64,000 bases of DNA from Actinoplanes sichuanensis (GTDB lineage: Bacteria; Actinomycetota; Actinomycetes; Mycobacteriales; Micromonosporaceae), in contig NZ_AP028461.1 of NCBI RefSeq assembly GCF_033097365.1, positions 2,294,001-2,358,000 of the forward strand, given 5' to 3'. Positions 25,267 to 35,786 of this stretch are shown here, piece after piece. Under the pieces are notes generated by a model. It worked only from the letters and a program-made list of their open reading frames with translations. It made no database searches and had not been told where the DNA came from. Numbering within the stretch: the stretch's first letter is position 1; every line of letters begins with the position of its first letter. A program made the translations under genes and the position numbers.

Positions 25267-25937
25267 CCGAGATTCCTTTCTCGTACGGCCACGAGCACCC
25301 GGTCCACAGCGGCCCGGTCCGGGGCTTGGGGGAGTCTCGTGGAGGCGGCCGCGTCGGCGAGTTCGTCCTGGAGCCGGCCGGCCCACTCGGACACCTCGGC
25401 CCAGGGGCGTTCGCCGCGCTTGATCGACAGGAGTTCCTCCCGCCGGTCCGAGACGTCGACCAGCACCTCACCGGTACGCAGCACATGAACGCCGGCCATC
25501 AGTAGCCGTACCATGTGCATGGCCTGTTTGAAGTTGATCTCCCCGGTCTTCTCGTGCCGGTTGGCGACCTTGGTGAGCTGGTCGCGCGCGTAGCTGCCGT
25601 AGGTCTCGGCGACCCGCCGGGACAGGAACGCGCTCCGGACTCCGACGAGCGCGTCACCGTCGGAGTTGCGAGAAGTGACCAGCGGCGACCACAGCACCTC
25701 GAGAACCGTCGGGTTGGCCTGCAGCGCGAGCGTGCAGAACCGCTCGATCTCCCACGAGAACTGCTCCTCGGCCGGCCCGTCCAGGTGGGTGGGCGGCTTG
25801 TCGAGGGTCCAGAAGTCGCGGGTCGGCGCCACGAACACACCCCGACGGTCGTGGTCCGACTCCGGCCCGTCCAGTCCATAGGCGCGGGAGCCGACCACGA
25901 CCGCCAGGGCCGTGTGCCGTTCAACGAGCTCGATCAT
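25263..25937 (-). CDS. RlaP-type nucleotidyltransferase, second copy
   Basis: 224 residues: LAVVVGSRAYGLDGPESDHDRRGVFVAPT gives the GS motif and the SDxDxRG metal site (here Ser-Asp-His-Asp-Arg), followed by EIERFCTLALQANPTVLEVLW and a helical C-terminal half. Same family as the downstream gene but clearly diverged from it. The two genes overlap by 4 nt. Upstream is the stop of an aldo/keto reductase gene transcribed in the same direction. Confidence 0.85.
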   Translation of the reverse strand: MIELVERHTALAVVVGSRAYGLDGPESDHDRRGVFVAPTRDFWTLDKPPTHLDGPAEEQFSWEIERFCTLALQANPTVLEVLWSPLVTSRNSDGDALVGVRSAFLSRRVAETYGSYARDQLTKVANRHEKTGEINFKQAMHMVRLLMAGVHVLRTGEVLVDVSDRREELLSIKRGERPWAEVSEWAGRLQDELADAAASTRLPQAPDRAAVDRVLVAVRERNLG

Positions 25938-25954
25938 GAGGCCGGAGGATACGG

Positions 25955-26950
25955 CTAGAGATCAAGGACCGTCGCGTCGATTTCGTCCAGCTCGCTCTGG
26001 TCGAGTGACAGGTTGTTCAGCGCGGCCACGTTGTTCTCCAGCTGCGGCACGCTCGACGCGCCGATGATCAGGCTGGTCATCCGCTGGTCGCGCAGCGCCC
26101 ACGCCAGCGCCAACTGGGCGAGCGTCTGCCCGCGCCGCTTGGCGATGTCGTTGAGCGCGTGCAGCCGGGCCAGGGTCTTGCCGTCGAGGGCGCTCTCGTT
26201 GAGGAACACACTGGTCCGGATCCGCGAGTCGTCCGGAATGCCGGTCAGGTAGCGGTCGGTGAGCAGGCCCTGCTGCAGCGGACTGAACGCGATGCACCCG
26301 GCCCCGGCGTCCTCGAGGGTGTCCAGCAGCCGGTCGTGCTCGATCCACCGGTTGAGGATCGAGTAGGACGGCTGGTGGATCAGCAGCGGCGTGCCCAGCT
26401 CCCGCAGGATCCCGGCGGCCTGCGCGGCCTGGGTGCTCTTGTAGTTGCTGATGCCGACGTAGAGGGCCTTGCCGGAGCGGACGATCGCGTCGAGCGCGGA
26501 CATCGTCTCCTCGAGCGGGGTCTCCGGGTCGGGCCGGTGGTGGTAGAAGACGTCGACGTAGTCCAGGCCCATCCGCTGCAGGGACTGGTCCAGCGACGAG
26601 ACCAGGTACTTGCGGGAGCCCCAGTCGCCGTACGGGCCGTCCCACATGGTGTAACCGGCCTTGGTCGAGATGATCATCTCGTCGCGGTGCGCCCGGAAGT
26701 CGGCGGCCAGGATGCGTCCGAAGTTGGTCTCGGCACTGCCCGGCGGCGGCCCGTAGTTGTTGGCCAGGTCGAAGTGCGTCACGCCGAGGTCGAAGGCCCG
26801 GCGGACGATGTCGGCCTGCCGGTCGGCGGGCCGGCCGGCACCGAAGTTGTGCCAGAGGCCCAGGCTGATGGCGGGAAGCTTGAGACCGCTGCGACCAGCA
26901 CGCCGGTAGATCATGTCGGCGTAGCGGTCGGCGGCAGGGAAGTACGTCAC
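25955..26950 (-). CDS. YghZ/GpR-like aldo/keto reductase (L-glyceraldehyde-3-phosphate reductase type)
   Basis: 331 residues. The sequence follows E. coli YghZ closely: [89 protein letters not shown] and the NADPH loop [13 protein letters not shown]. YghZ reduces L-glyceraldehyde 3-phosphate and methylglyoxal. GTG 26950 with AGGG 8 nt upstream is chosen; GTG 26959 is possible. Divergent from the gcvP riboswitch. Confidence 0.9.
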   Translation of the reverse strand: MTYFPAADRYADMIYRRAGRSGLKLPAISLGLWHNFGAGRPADRQADIVRRAFDLGVTHFDLANNYGPPPGSAETNFGRILAADFRAHRDEMIISTKAGYTMWDGPYGDWGSRKYLVSSLDQSLQRMGLDYVDVFYHHRPDPETPLEETMSALDAIVRSGKALYVGISNYKSTQAAQAAGILRELGTPLLIHQPSYSILNRWIEHDRLLDTLEDAGAGCIAFSPLQQGLLTDRYLTGIPDDSRIRTSVFLNESALDGKTLARLHALNDIAKRRGQTLAQLALAWALRDQRMTSLIIGASSVPQLENNVAALNNLSLDQSELDEIDATVLDL

Positions 26951-27006
26951 ATCGCACACCCTAGGACTCCCGATCTTCCCCATGGGCGCTGGTAGGTTGG
27001 TTCCCA

Positions 27007-27133
27007 GCGCGGGAGAGTCCGCTGACGCGGCGCCGAAGAGGCAAATCCTCCCCGGAAACTTTCAGGCAAAAGGACCGCGCAGGTTGGCAACTCTGAAATG
27101 CCCGCGATCGGGGTATGACAGAGGGGGAGGTTG
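27007..27133 (+). ncRNA. Glycine riboswitch upstream of gcvP
   Basis: The aptamer core runs 27007-27080: P1 gcgcgg/ccgcgc closes it, with GGGAGAGTCC, the GCCGAAGAGGCAAA loop and GGAAACTTTCAGGC, then AAGGACCGC, all class-defining. A second, incomplete helix follows (GGCAACTCTG at 27086-27095 with CAGAGGGGGAGG at 27119-27130 and an inner CCCGCGATCGGG), as in singlet glycine riboswitches with a ghost aptamer. The gcvP start codon is 32 nt further on. Confidence 0.95.
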
Positions 27134-27164
27134 CTTCTTGACCTTCTCACGCCAGGAGTCGCCA

Positions 27165-29972
<2,808 letters not shown>

Positions 29973-29999
29973 CCGCCCGAGGGCTCAGTTTTTCCCGTT

Positions 30000-30035
30000 G
30001 CGCAGGTCGCGGTCGTCGGTGATCGCGGCCTGCGC
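30000..30035. terminator. Hairpin after gcvP
   Basis: GCGCAGGTCGCG (30000-30011) pairs with CGCGGCCTGCGC (30024-30035): 12 bp with one U-G pair and a 12-nt loop, 28 nt after the gcvP stop. No T-run follows. Confidence 0.7.
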
Positions 30036-30086
30036 TGCTTCCGTGGTCCTCGATTGACTACGCTGCGTCGCGTGTCGTGAAGTGTC

Positions 30087-30287
30087 TCAGGCTGCCAGGG
30101 CGTGTACGGCCGGCCCGCGGTGCGGCTCGATCGTGGTGCCGTCGGGCAGCAGCTCACCGGTGTCCTCGAAGACGATGACGCCGTTGCAGAGCAGGCTCCA
30201 TCCCTGCTCCTGGAAGGTCGCGATGATGCGCGCGGCCTCACGGTCGGTGGCGTCGGCTGGGGGGCAGGTGATCAGGTGCTGGCACAT
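30087..30287 (-). CDS. DUF5999 family small protein
   Basis: 66 residues from ATG 30287 with CGGAG upstream. MCQHLITCPPADATDREAAR, then EQGWSLLCNGVIVFEDTGELLPDG, are the conserved parts of this short actinobacterial family, whose function is unknown. Four Cys/His near the N-terminus could bind a metal. Convergent with gcvP. Confidence 0.9.
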   Translation of the reverse strand: MCQHLITCPPADATDREAARIIATFQEQGWSLLCNGVIVFEDTGELLPDGTTIEPHRGPAVHALAA

Positions 30288-30406
30288 CGGTTTACTCCGG
30301 TTGGGGGCTGTGTGAAGGTTCACAATTGCGGTGACGAACGTTACCTCACATCGAACGACACTGGTTCAACCCGGTGACGGCGTCGGCTCGCGGATCCTCG
30401 GTTCCC

Positions 30407-31651
30407 ATGCTCCACGCCGGAGCGGTCGTCGACCACTGTCCGCTACCTCCGATCGGCCGTCCGCCGGGCGCGCCGGCCGGCTGCCACGCCCGTCACCACG
30501 CGTTAAGCGCCTTTCGATGGCATCGGGGTGATCCCGATGACCCTGCCGAGCTTGTGGCGCAGTTCCTCGCCGACAACGGACTACCGGTGCGTAACCTCGG
30601 CCGAACGGGTGACAAATACCAGACGATCGGCGATGGCGAGATCTGTGGGGCATCACTCTACGTATCGGCCGATGCTGGGGCCGTGATGGCAGGCGGTGTC
30701 ATCGGATCGCGCTCTCCTGTGCCCGGCATTCCTGATGTATACGCCGTTGTTTACCGACATGCCCGGGATGTCACACCGTCCGGTGACATGTCCGCCTCGC
30801 CGTGGGGTCTCGGGTCGCGGCAGTCGGGCCGGACCGAATCGTGGAGTCTCGGGCCGTGGCGGGAGAGCTGGACCCGCGACGAGCACGCCGCCGCCGTCGA
30901 GCAGGTCCGGGCCGCCATCCGGCGCGGCGACGTCTACCAGGTCAACATCGTCGGGCACGGGTCGGCGGCGTACACCGGTGATCCCGGCCCGGCCCTGCGC
31001 CGCGTCGCCGCACTGGCCGGCGCCCGGTACGGCGGGGTCCTGGCCGGGGACGGCTGGGCCATCGCCACCGCCTCCCCGGAGACCCTCGTCGAGGTCCGGG
31101 ACGGGCGGGTCGTCACCCGGCCGATCAAGGGCACCCGCCCGGCCACCGCCGCCGGCCGCCGGGAACTGCTCGCCTCGGCCAAGGAACGCGCCGAGCACGT
31201 GATGATCGTCGACCTGGAACGCAACGACCTCGCCCGGCTTCCGGGGACCGGGCCGGTGCGGGTGGACGAGCTGTTCGCCGTACGCGAGTGGTCGGGTCTA
31301 TGGCAGGCGGAGTCGGTGGTGTCCGCCGACCTCGACCCCGGTGTGGGTCTCGCCGACCTGCTGCGGGCCGTCTGCCCCGGCGGCAGCGTCACCGGCGCCC
31401 CGAAACTCGCCGCCCTGGCCCGGATCGCCGCCCTCGAACCGGTCGGCCGGGGCGTCAGCATGGGCGCGCTCGGCTGGATCGGCCACGACCACCTCGATCT
31501 CGGCCTGAGCATCCGGACCGTGGCCGTCGACGGCTCCCGGGCCCACGCCTGGGCCGGCGGCGGTATCACCATCGACAGCGACCCGGTCGCTGAAGTGGAT
31601 GAGGCCGCCGCCAAGACCGGTCCGGTCCGCGCCGCTCTGCGAGGCCGCTGA
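30407..31651 (+). CDS. pabB: Aminodeoxychorismate synthase component I-like (PabB, chorismate-binding)
   Basis: The chorismate-binding domain covers the C-terminal 260 residues. It has PIKGTRPATAAGRRELLAS with the Lys of the PabB PIKGT motif, AEHVMIVDLERNDL, PGGSVTGAPKLAALARIAALEP and AWAGGGITIDSDP. It makes 4-amino-4-deoxychorismate for folate with a PabA glutamine amidotransferase not seen here. The N-terminus is uncertain: homology appears to start around FRWHRGDPDDPAELV (near 30520), but no ATG/GTG lies close. ATG 30407 or GTG 30374 are the in-frame choices, and the first 35-45 residues look non-conserved. Confidence 0.85.
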   Translation: MLHAGAVVDHCPLPPIGRPPGAPAGCHARHHALSAFRWHRGDPDDPAELVAQFLADNGLPVRNLGRTGDKYQTIGDGEICGASLYVSADAGAVMAGGVIGSRSPVPGIPDVYAVVYRHARDVTPSGDMSASPWGLGSRQSGRTESWSLGPWRESWTRDEHAAAVEQVRAAIRRGDVYQVNIVGHGSAAYTGDPGPALRRVAALAGARYGGVLAGDGWAIATASPETLVEVRDGRVVTRPIKGTRPATAAGRRELLASAKERAEHVMIVDLERNDLARLPGTGPVRVDELFAVREWSGLWQAESVVSADLDPGVGLADLLRAVCPGGSVTGAPKLAALARIAALEPVGRGVSMGALGWIGHDHLDLGLSIRTVAVDGSRAHAWAGGGITIDSDPVAEVDEAAAKTGPVRAALRGR

Positions 31652-31827
31652 CCTGCACAGCCCGCTCATAGCGATCTCCGAGCCGTCTCTACCGAATGCG
31701 TGCCACTGTCGGCATCCGCCCCCACGACAGGGGGTTGAGCGCGTACTTTGACGTCCGCGCGGCACCGAGACGGTCCACAGTGGCACCCTGCGTGCCCGGT
31801 GGCTGGCAGAGAGACGAGATCGCGGAC

Positions 31828-32370
31828 ATGCTTGAGCTTCTCGACCACCCGGTCGCCCCGATCCGGGCCACCATCCGGCCCGTGCGGGCCGACTTCACGG
31901 CCTTCGCCCACCTCAGCAGTGCCCGCCTGCACAGCACCGCCTTCCAGCTCTGCCGCGACTGGCACCTCGCCCAGGACCTCACCCAGACCACCCTGACCAA
32001 GCTGTTCCTGAGCTGGGAGCGGGCCGTCGACAGTGACAACCTGGTGGCGTACGCCCAGAAGGTCCTGTTGCGGGTCTATCTGGACCACCGGCGCCGTCGC
32101 AGCTCCACCGAGAGCGTCTCCGGGGAGTTGCGCGAGCCCGCCTACTCGATCAGCCCCGAGTTGCGGCTCACGCTGCTCGACGCCCTCGCCCGGCTCCCGG
32201 TGCGTGACCGGGCCATCGTGATGCTGCGCTACTTCGCCGACCACAGCGTGGAACAGGTCGCCGCCGAACTGGACGTGCCGATCACCGTGGTCAAGTCGCA
32301 GACCCGCCGCTCGCTGATCAAATTGCGCCATATGCTGCTGACCGAACGCCCGGCCCTCTTCGCCGCGTAA
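31828..32370 (+). CDS. SigE-family ECF RNA polymerase sigma factor
   Basis: 180 residues, the usual size for the actinobacterial SigE/sig50-type family. Region 2: LHSTAFQLCRDWHLAQDLTQTTLTKLFLSW (in pieces). Region 4: LTLLDALARLPVRDRAIVMLRYFADHSVEQVAAELDVPITVVKSQTRRSLIKLR (in pieces). ATG 31828 is preferred, with GAGACGAG upstream; the open frame continues 44 codons further upstream without family similarity. No anti-sigma factor gene is adjacent. Confidence 0.9.
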   Translation: MLELLDHPVAPIRATIRPVRADFTAFAHLSSARLHSTAFQLCRDWHLAQDLTQTTLTKLFLSWERAVDSDNLVAYAQKVLLRVYLDHRRRRSSTESVSGELREPAYSISPELRLTLLDALARLPVRDRAIVMLRYFADHSVEQVAAELDVPITVVKSQTRRSLIKLRHMLLTERPALFAA

Positions 32371-32391
32371 CGACCGGATAGCCTTTGGGGC

Positions 32392-32880
32392 ATGACAGTA
32401 CGGCCCATTCGGATTTTCGGTGACCCGGTCCTGCGTACGCCCGCCGACGAGGTCACCGACTTCGGCCCGCAGTTGCGCGAGCTCGTCCGCGACCTGGAGG
32501 ACACCGTCCGCGTACCCGGCCGGGCCGGGGTCGCCGCCCCGCAGATCGGCGTCAGCCTGCGGGTCTTCTCCTACAACGTCGGCGGTGTGGTCGGCCACCT
32601 GGTCAATCCGGTGCTCAGCGGCCACGCCGGCGAGCAGACCGAAGAGGAGGGCTGCCTGTCGCTGCCCGGCCTCGGCTACGACACCCGGAGGTTCGACAGC
32701 GTCGTCGCCCGCGGCTTCGACGTGCACGGCGAGCCGCTCGTCATCAAGGGCACCGGCTACCTGGCCCGCGCGCTGCAGCACGAGACCGACCATCTCGACG
32801 GCCGCCTCTACGTCGACACCCTCACCGGCGACGTCCGCCGCCAGGCCCTCCGCGAGATGCGCCGGGTCGTCCCCCGATGA
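32392..32880 (+). CDS. def: Peptide deformylase
   Basis: 162 residues with all three deformylase motifs: GRAGVAAPQIG (motif 1), EEGCLSLPG (motif 2, metal-binding Cys) and ARALQHETDHLDG (motif 3, two metal-binding His and catalytic Glu). It removes the formyl group from nascent N-terminal methionine. The stop codon overlaps the next ATG (ATGA at 32877), so a methyltransferase is translationally coupled. Confidence 0.97.
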   Translation: MTVRPIRIFGDPVLRTPADEVTDFGPQLRELVRDLEDTVRVPGRAGVAAPQIGVSLRVFSYNVGGVVGHLVNPVLSGHAGEQTEEEGCLSLPGLGYDTRRFDSVVARGFDVHGEPLVIKGTGYLARALQHETDHLDGRLYVDTLTGDVRRQALREMRRVVPR

Positions 32881-33617
32881 TCCCGGACTCACCCGCCTCG
32901 CCCTCGCCCTCGGCGGGACCTTCCGCGCCTTCGGTGACGCCGGTTTCGCCTTCGGCGGGCCCGGCTTCGCCTTCGGCGGGCGATGCGCGTCGGATCGCCG
33001 CGGCCTCACTTGCGGCGGGCGACCCCACCGGTTGGTTCGAGCAGTTGTACGCCGAATCGCGTGCCGGTCAGGCCGAAGTCCCGTGGGACGTGCCCGCGCC
33101 CAGTGCCCACCTGCGGGCGCTCGACCTGCCCGCCGGAGAGGGCCGCCGGGCGCTCGTCGTCGGGTGCGGCCCCGGCCGGGACGCCGAATACCTGGCCGGG
33201 CTCGGCTACCGGGTGACCGCTTTCGACATCTCGGCCACCGCCATCGACCTGGCCCGCGAACGGCACCCCGGCACCACCGTCGACTACCTGGTCGCCGACC
33301 TGCTCGACCCGCCCGCCGATTGGCGGCATGCCTTCGATCTGGTCCTGGAGAGCAACAACATCCAGGCGCTGCCGGCCCCGATCCGGGCCGCCGCGATCCC
33401 GGCCGTCGGCGCCTTCGTGGCGCCGGGCGGCACCCTGATCGTGCTGGCCGCCGCGACGACCCGCATCGACAGCGCCGGTGACGGTCCGCCGTGGCCGCTG
33501 ACCCGAGTCGAGATCGACGCCTTCGCCGCCGACGGCCTACGCCCCGCCTCGGTGGACCTGGTCGACGCCACCGGAACCACCCTGCCCACCCGCTGGCGGG
33601 CCGTCTTCACCCGCTGA
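32877..33617 (+). CDS. Class I SAM-dependent methyltransferase (thiopurine/TPMT-like) with Pro/Ser repeat N-terminus
   Basis: 246 residues. The first 36 residues are low-complexity Ser/Pro/Ala (PASPSPSAGPSAPS), encoded by repeats with core ccttcggcgggcc. The methyltransferase fold follows: GWFEQLYAESRAGQAEVPWD, motif I ALVVGCGPGRDAEYLAGLGY, AFDISATAIDLARERHP and DLVLESNNIQALP. Similar proteins are annotated as TPMT/SAM methyltransferases. The ATGA overlap with def is clear; an internal start after the repeat is possible. Confidence 0.82.
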   Translation: MIPDSPASPSPSAGPSAPSVTPVSPSAGPASPSAGDARRIAAASLAAGDPTGWFEQLYAESRAGQAEVPWDVPAPSAHLRALDLPAGEGRRALVVGCGPGRDAEYLAGLGYRVTAFDISATAIDLARERHPGTTVDYLVADLLDPPADWRHAFDLVLESNNIQALPAPIRAAAIPAVGAFVAPGGTLIVLAAATTRIDSAGDGPPWPLTRVEIDAFAADGLRPASVDLVDATGTTLPTRWRAVFTR

Positions 33618-33630
33618 GGGCCCGGGCCGG

Positions 33631-34254
33631 TCACAGGCTCGCCGACCGGCCGAGGGGGATCCGGGAGTAGGAGGTGCCGGCCTTCGACTCCATCCAGGCG
33701 TCGAAATTGCCGTAACCGACGTCTGTGGACAGGGCCCGGTCGTGGATCGGGAAGGCCCGGGCCGGGGCGATGGCGCGGGTCATCTCGATCGCCTCGCGGT
33801 GTCGGCCCCACGGGGCGGCGGCCGGGACCAGCAGCGTGTGGACCGGGATGTCGGGCACGAAATACGAGTCGCCCGGGTGGTAGACGCCGTCGATGACGTA
33901 GCCGAGGTTGGGGCAGCCGGGCAGGCCGTCGATGATCTCGGCGTGCCGCCCGCCGACCGCGGTCACCGCGAACCCGGCCACCTCGAACACGTCTCCGGCC
34001 TCGACCGTGGTCACGAGGTCGCCGAGACCGGCGAGATCTCGCACCGAGGCCGGGCCGTGCAGACGCAGCGGGCGGGTGGCGGCCAGTTCCACGATGCGGT
34101 TCAGGTCCAGGTGGTCGTCGTGTTCGTGGGTCACCAGGATGTCGGTCACCCCGTCGAACGCCTCGGGTTCGGCCCATTCCCCCGGGTCCACCAGCAGGCG
34201 GCGGTCGCCGTCCTCGAGGCGGACGCAGGCGTGCGTGAACTTGACCAGTCGCAT
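33631..34254 (-). CDS. MBL-fold metallohydrolase (UlaG-like)
   Basis: 207 residues. It begins MRLVKFTHACVRLEDGDRRLLVDPG and has the metal site THEHDDHLDLNR (HxHxDH), a third His in VGGRHAEI, YHPGDSYF, and a late His in FPIHDRALS. This matches L-ascorbate-6-phosphate lactonase-like or general MBL-fold hydrolases. It lies 10 nt downstream of an LLM oxidoreductase gene in one operon. Confidence 0.88.
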   Translation of the reverse strand: MRLVKFTHACVRLEDGDRRLLVDPGEWAEPEAFDGVTDILVTHEHDDHLDLNRIVELAATRPLRLHGPASVRDLAGLGDLVTTVEAGDVFEVAGFAVTAVGGRHAEIIDGLPGCPNLGYVIDGVYHPGDSYFVPDIPVHTLLVPAAAPWGRHREAIEMTRAIAPARAFPIHDRALSTDVGYGNFDAWMESKAGTSYSRIPLGRSASL

Positions 34255-34264
34255 GGGTCGCACC

Positions 34265-35149
34265 CTATGCGGTGCGCAGGAGTTCGGTGGTCCGGTGCTG
34301 TTCGGCCGGGGTGCCGACCGGGGCCGCCACGAACTCGGTGATGCCCGTCTCGGCCAGGCGTCGTAAAGCGGTCCGGACGGTGTGCTCGTCGCCGATCACG
34401 GCCACGTCCTCAGGGCCCGCCGCGTTCTCGCGGTCCAGGACCGCCCGGTACTCGGGGACCCGGGCGGCCAGGCCGAACCTGGTCGCCACGTGGTCGCGCG
34501 CCGCGGCCGGGTCGGTGGTCACGCACACCGGCAGGGCGGCGACGATTCGTGGGGTTCGGGTACCGGCTGCCGCGGTGACCCGGGGGACCACATGGGATTC
34601 CAGGGTTCGGGGACCGGCCATCCACGTCACGGTTCCGGCCGTCAGCGAACCGGCCAGGTGCAGCAGCACAGGACTCAGGGCGGCCACCAGAACCTCAGGT
34701 GGATCAGTGGGCAGGTCGACCGTACCGCTGAGGGTCAGAAAATCGCCGGACACCGTGACCGGCTCGCCGCGCAGGAGCGGCAGCAACGCCGATAGGTATT
34801 CCCGCAGGTAGCGGGCCGGGTGGGCGGCCGGGAGGCCGAACATTGCGGTGACCATGGCGCCGATGCCCACGCCGATGCCGAGAGTGAGGCGTCCGCCGGT
34901 GGCGGCCTGGACGCTGAGAGCCTGGCTCGCCAGGACCAGCGGGTGACGCTGGCGGACCGGGACCACCGCGGTGCCGAGCGGGATGCCGGCTTGCTGTGTG
35001 CCGGCCACCGTCAGGGCGGTGAGCGCGTCCCAGCCGAGGGCCTGAGCTGCCCAGATGCCGTCGAGGCCGTGGGCTGCGGCGGCCTGTTCGCGTAGTCCGG
35101 CGGCGGTCACCGGGCCGCGCACCTCGCCGATCATGATGCTTGTCCGCAT
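34265..35149 (-). CDS. LLM-class flavin/F420-dependent oxidoreductase
   Basis: 294 residues: HGLDGIWAAQALGWDALTAL, VPVRQRHPLVLASQALSVQAATGGRLTLGIGVGIGAMV (in pieces), LREYLSALLPLLRGEPVTVSG and PEDVAVIGDEHTVRTALRRLAETGITEFVAAP (in pieces). Fits the F420-dependent LLM family. Divergent from a TetR gene, with two palindromes between them that probably repress this operon. Confidence 0.88.
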   Translation of the reverse strand: MRTSIMIGEVRGPVTAAGLREQAAAAHGLDGIWAAQALGWDALTALTVAGTQQAGIPLGTAVVPVRQRHPLVLASQALSVQAATGGRLTLGIGVGIGAMVTAMFGLPAAHPARYLREYLSALLPLLRGEPVTVSGDFLTLSGTVDLPTDPPEVLVAALSPVLLHLAGSLTAGTVTWMAGPRTLESHVVPRVTAAAGTRTPRIVAALPVCVTTDPAAARDHVATRFGLAARVPEYRAVLDRENAAGPEDVAVIGDEHTVRTALRRLAETGITEFVAAPVGTPAEQHRTTELLRTA

Positions 35150-35163
35150 GCCTGCTCCTTTAG

Positions 35164-35212
35164 CGGAGAGCTTCTCCGGTTGTTGGGCGGTAGCATACGG
35201 AGAGGCTCTCCG
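35164..35212. promoter_or_regulatory. Two palindromic operators between LLM and tetR genes
   Basis: CGGAGAGCTTCTCCG (35164-35178, one centre mismatch) and CGGAGAGGCTCTCCG (35198-35212, perfect arms of 7 around one G) are two copies of the same site. A -10-like TAGCAT (35191-35196) for tetR lies between them. These are likely TetR-binding sites controlling both directions. Confidence 0.75.
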
Positions 35213-35255
35213 GATGGCAACGCGGGAGCCGACGACAGATGGCGGGGGCGGTCGG

Positions 35256-35786
35256 ATGCGTAGTGACGCTCAGCAGAACCGGGAACGGGTGCTCGCGGCG
35301 GCCCGGGCCGAGTTCACCGCGCACGGGGCGGGCGCGTCGCTCAACAAGATCGCGCAGCGTGCCGGGGTGGGCGCCGGCACGCTGTACCGGCACTTCCCGT
35401 CGGCGCAGGCGCTGCTCGTCGCGATCATCGCCGAGGACGTCGCCGCGCTCTGCGCCACCGGCCGGGACCTGTGCGGCGACCCGGACCCGGCCGAGGCTCT
35501 GCGCACCTGGCTGCGGGCCGTGGCCGTGCATGCGACCTCGATGCGCGGCCTGGTCGCCACCGAGTTGCTCGACGGCGCCGGAACGGCCCTGGCCGCCTGC
35601 CACGACGAGATCAGCGCGGTCGGTGCCGCACTGCTGGAGCGGGCCGGCTCCCCGGACCGGATCGACGACGTGCTCACCGTGGTCAACGCCGTCGCGTGGG
35701 CCAGCGAGCGTGCCCCGGCGGAGCAGGGGCGGCTCGACAGGCTGCTCGGGCTGGTGACGCGCGGTCTGCGGGTCAGCCGGCGGTGA
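35256..35786 (+). CDS. TetR-family transcriptional regulator
   Basis: 176 residues from ATG 35256; ATG 35214 is also in frame. The helix-turn-helix is ASLNKIAQRAGVGAGTLYRHFPSAQALL, read in pieces, and the C-terminal domain is of the TetR SbtR-like type (AEALRTWLRAVAVHATSMRGLVAT in pieces). The operators upstream suggest autoregulation and repression of the divergent LLM/MBL-fold operon. Its 3' end overlaps the convergent gene by 14 nt. Confidence 0.88.
   Translation: MRSDAQQNRERVLAAARAEFTAHGAGASLNKIAQRAGVGAGTLYRHFPSAQALLVAIIAEDVAALCATGRDLCGDPDPAEALRTWLRAVAVHATSMRGLVATELLDGAGTALAACHDEISAVGAALLERAGSPDRIDDVLTVVNAVAWASERAPAEQGRLDRLLGLVTRGLRVSRR

Noticed and set aside
30311..30324. TGTGAAGGTTCACA as a CRP site
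   Set aside because: The gap between TGTGA and TCACA is 4 nt, where the CRP consensus has 6. It may still be an operator but cannot be assigned.
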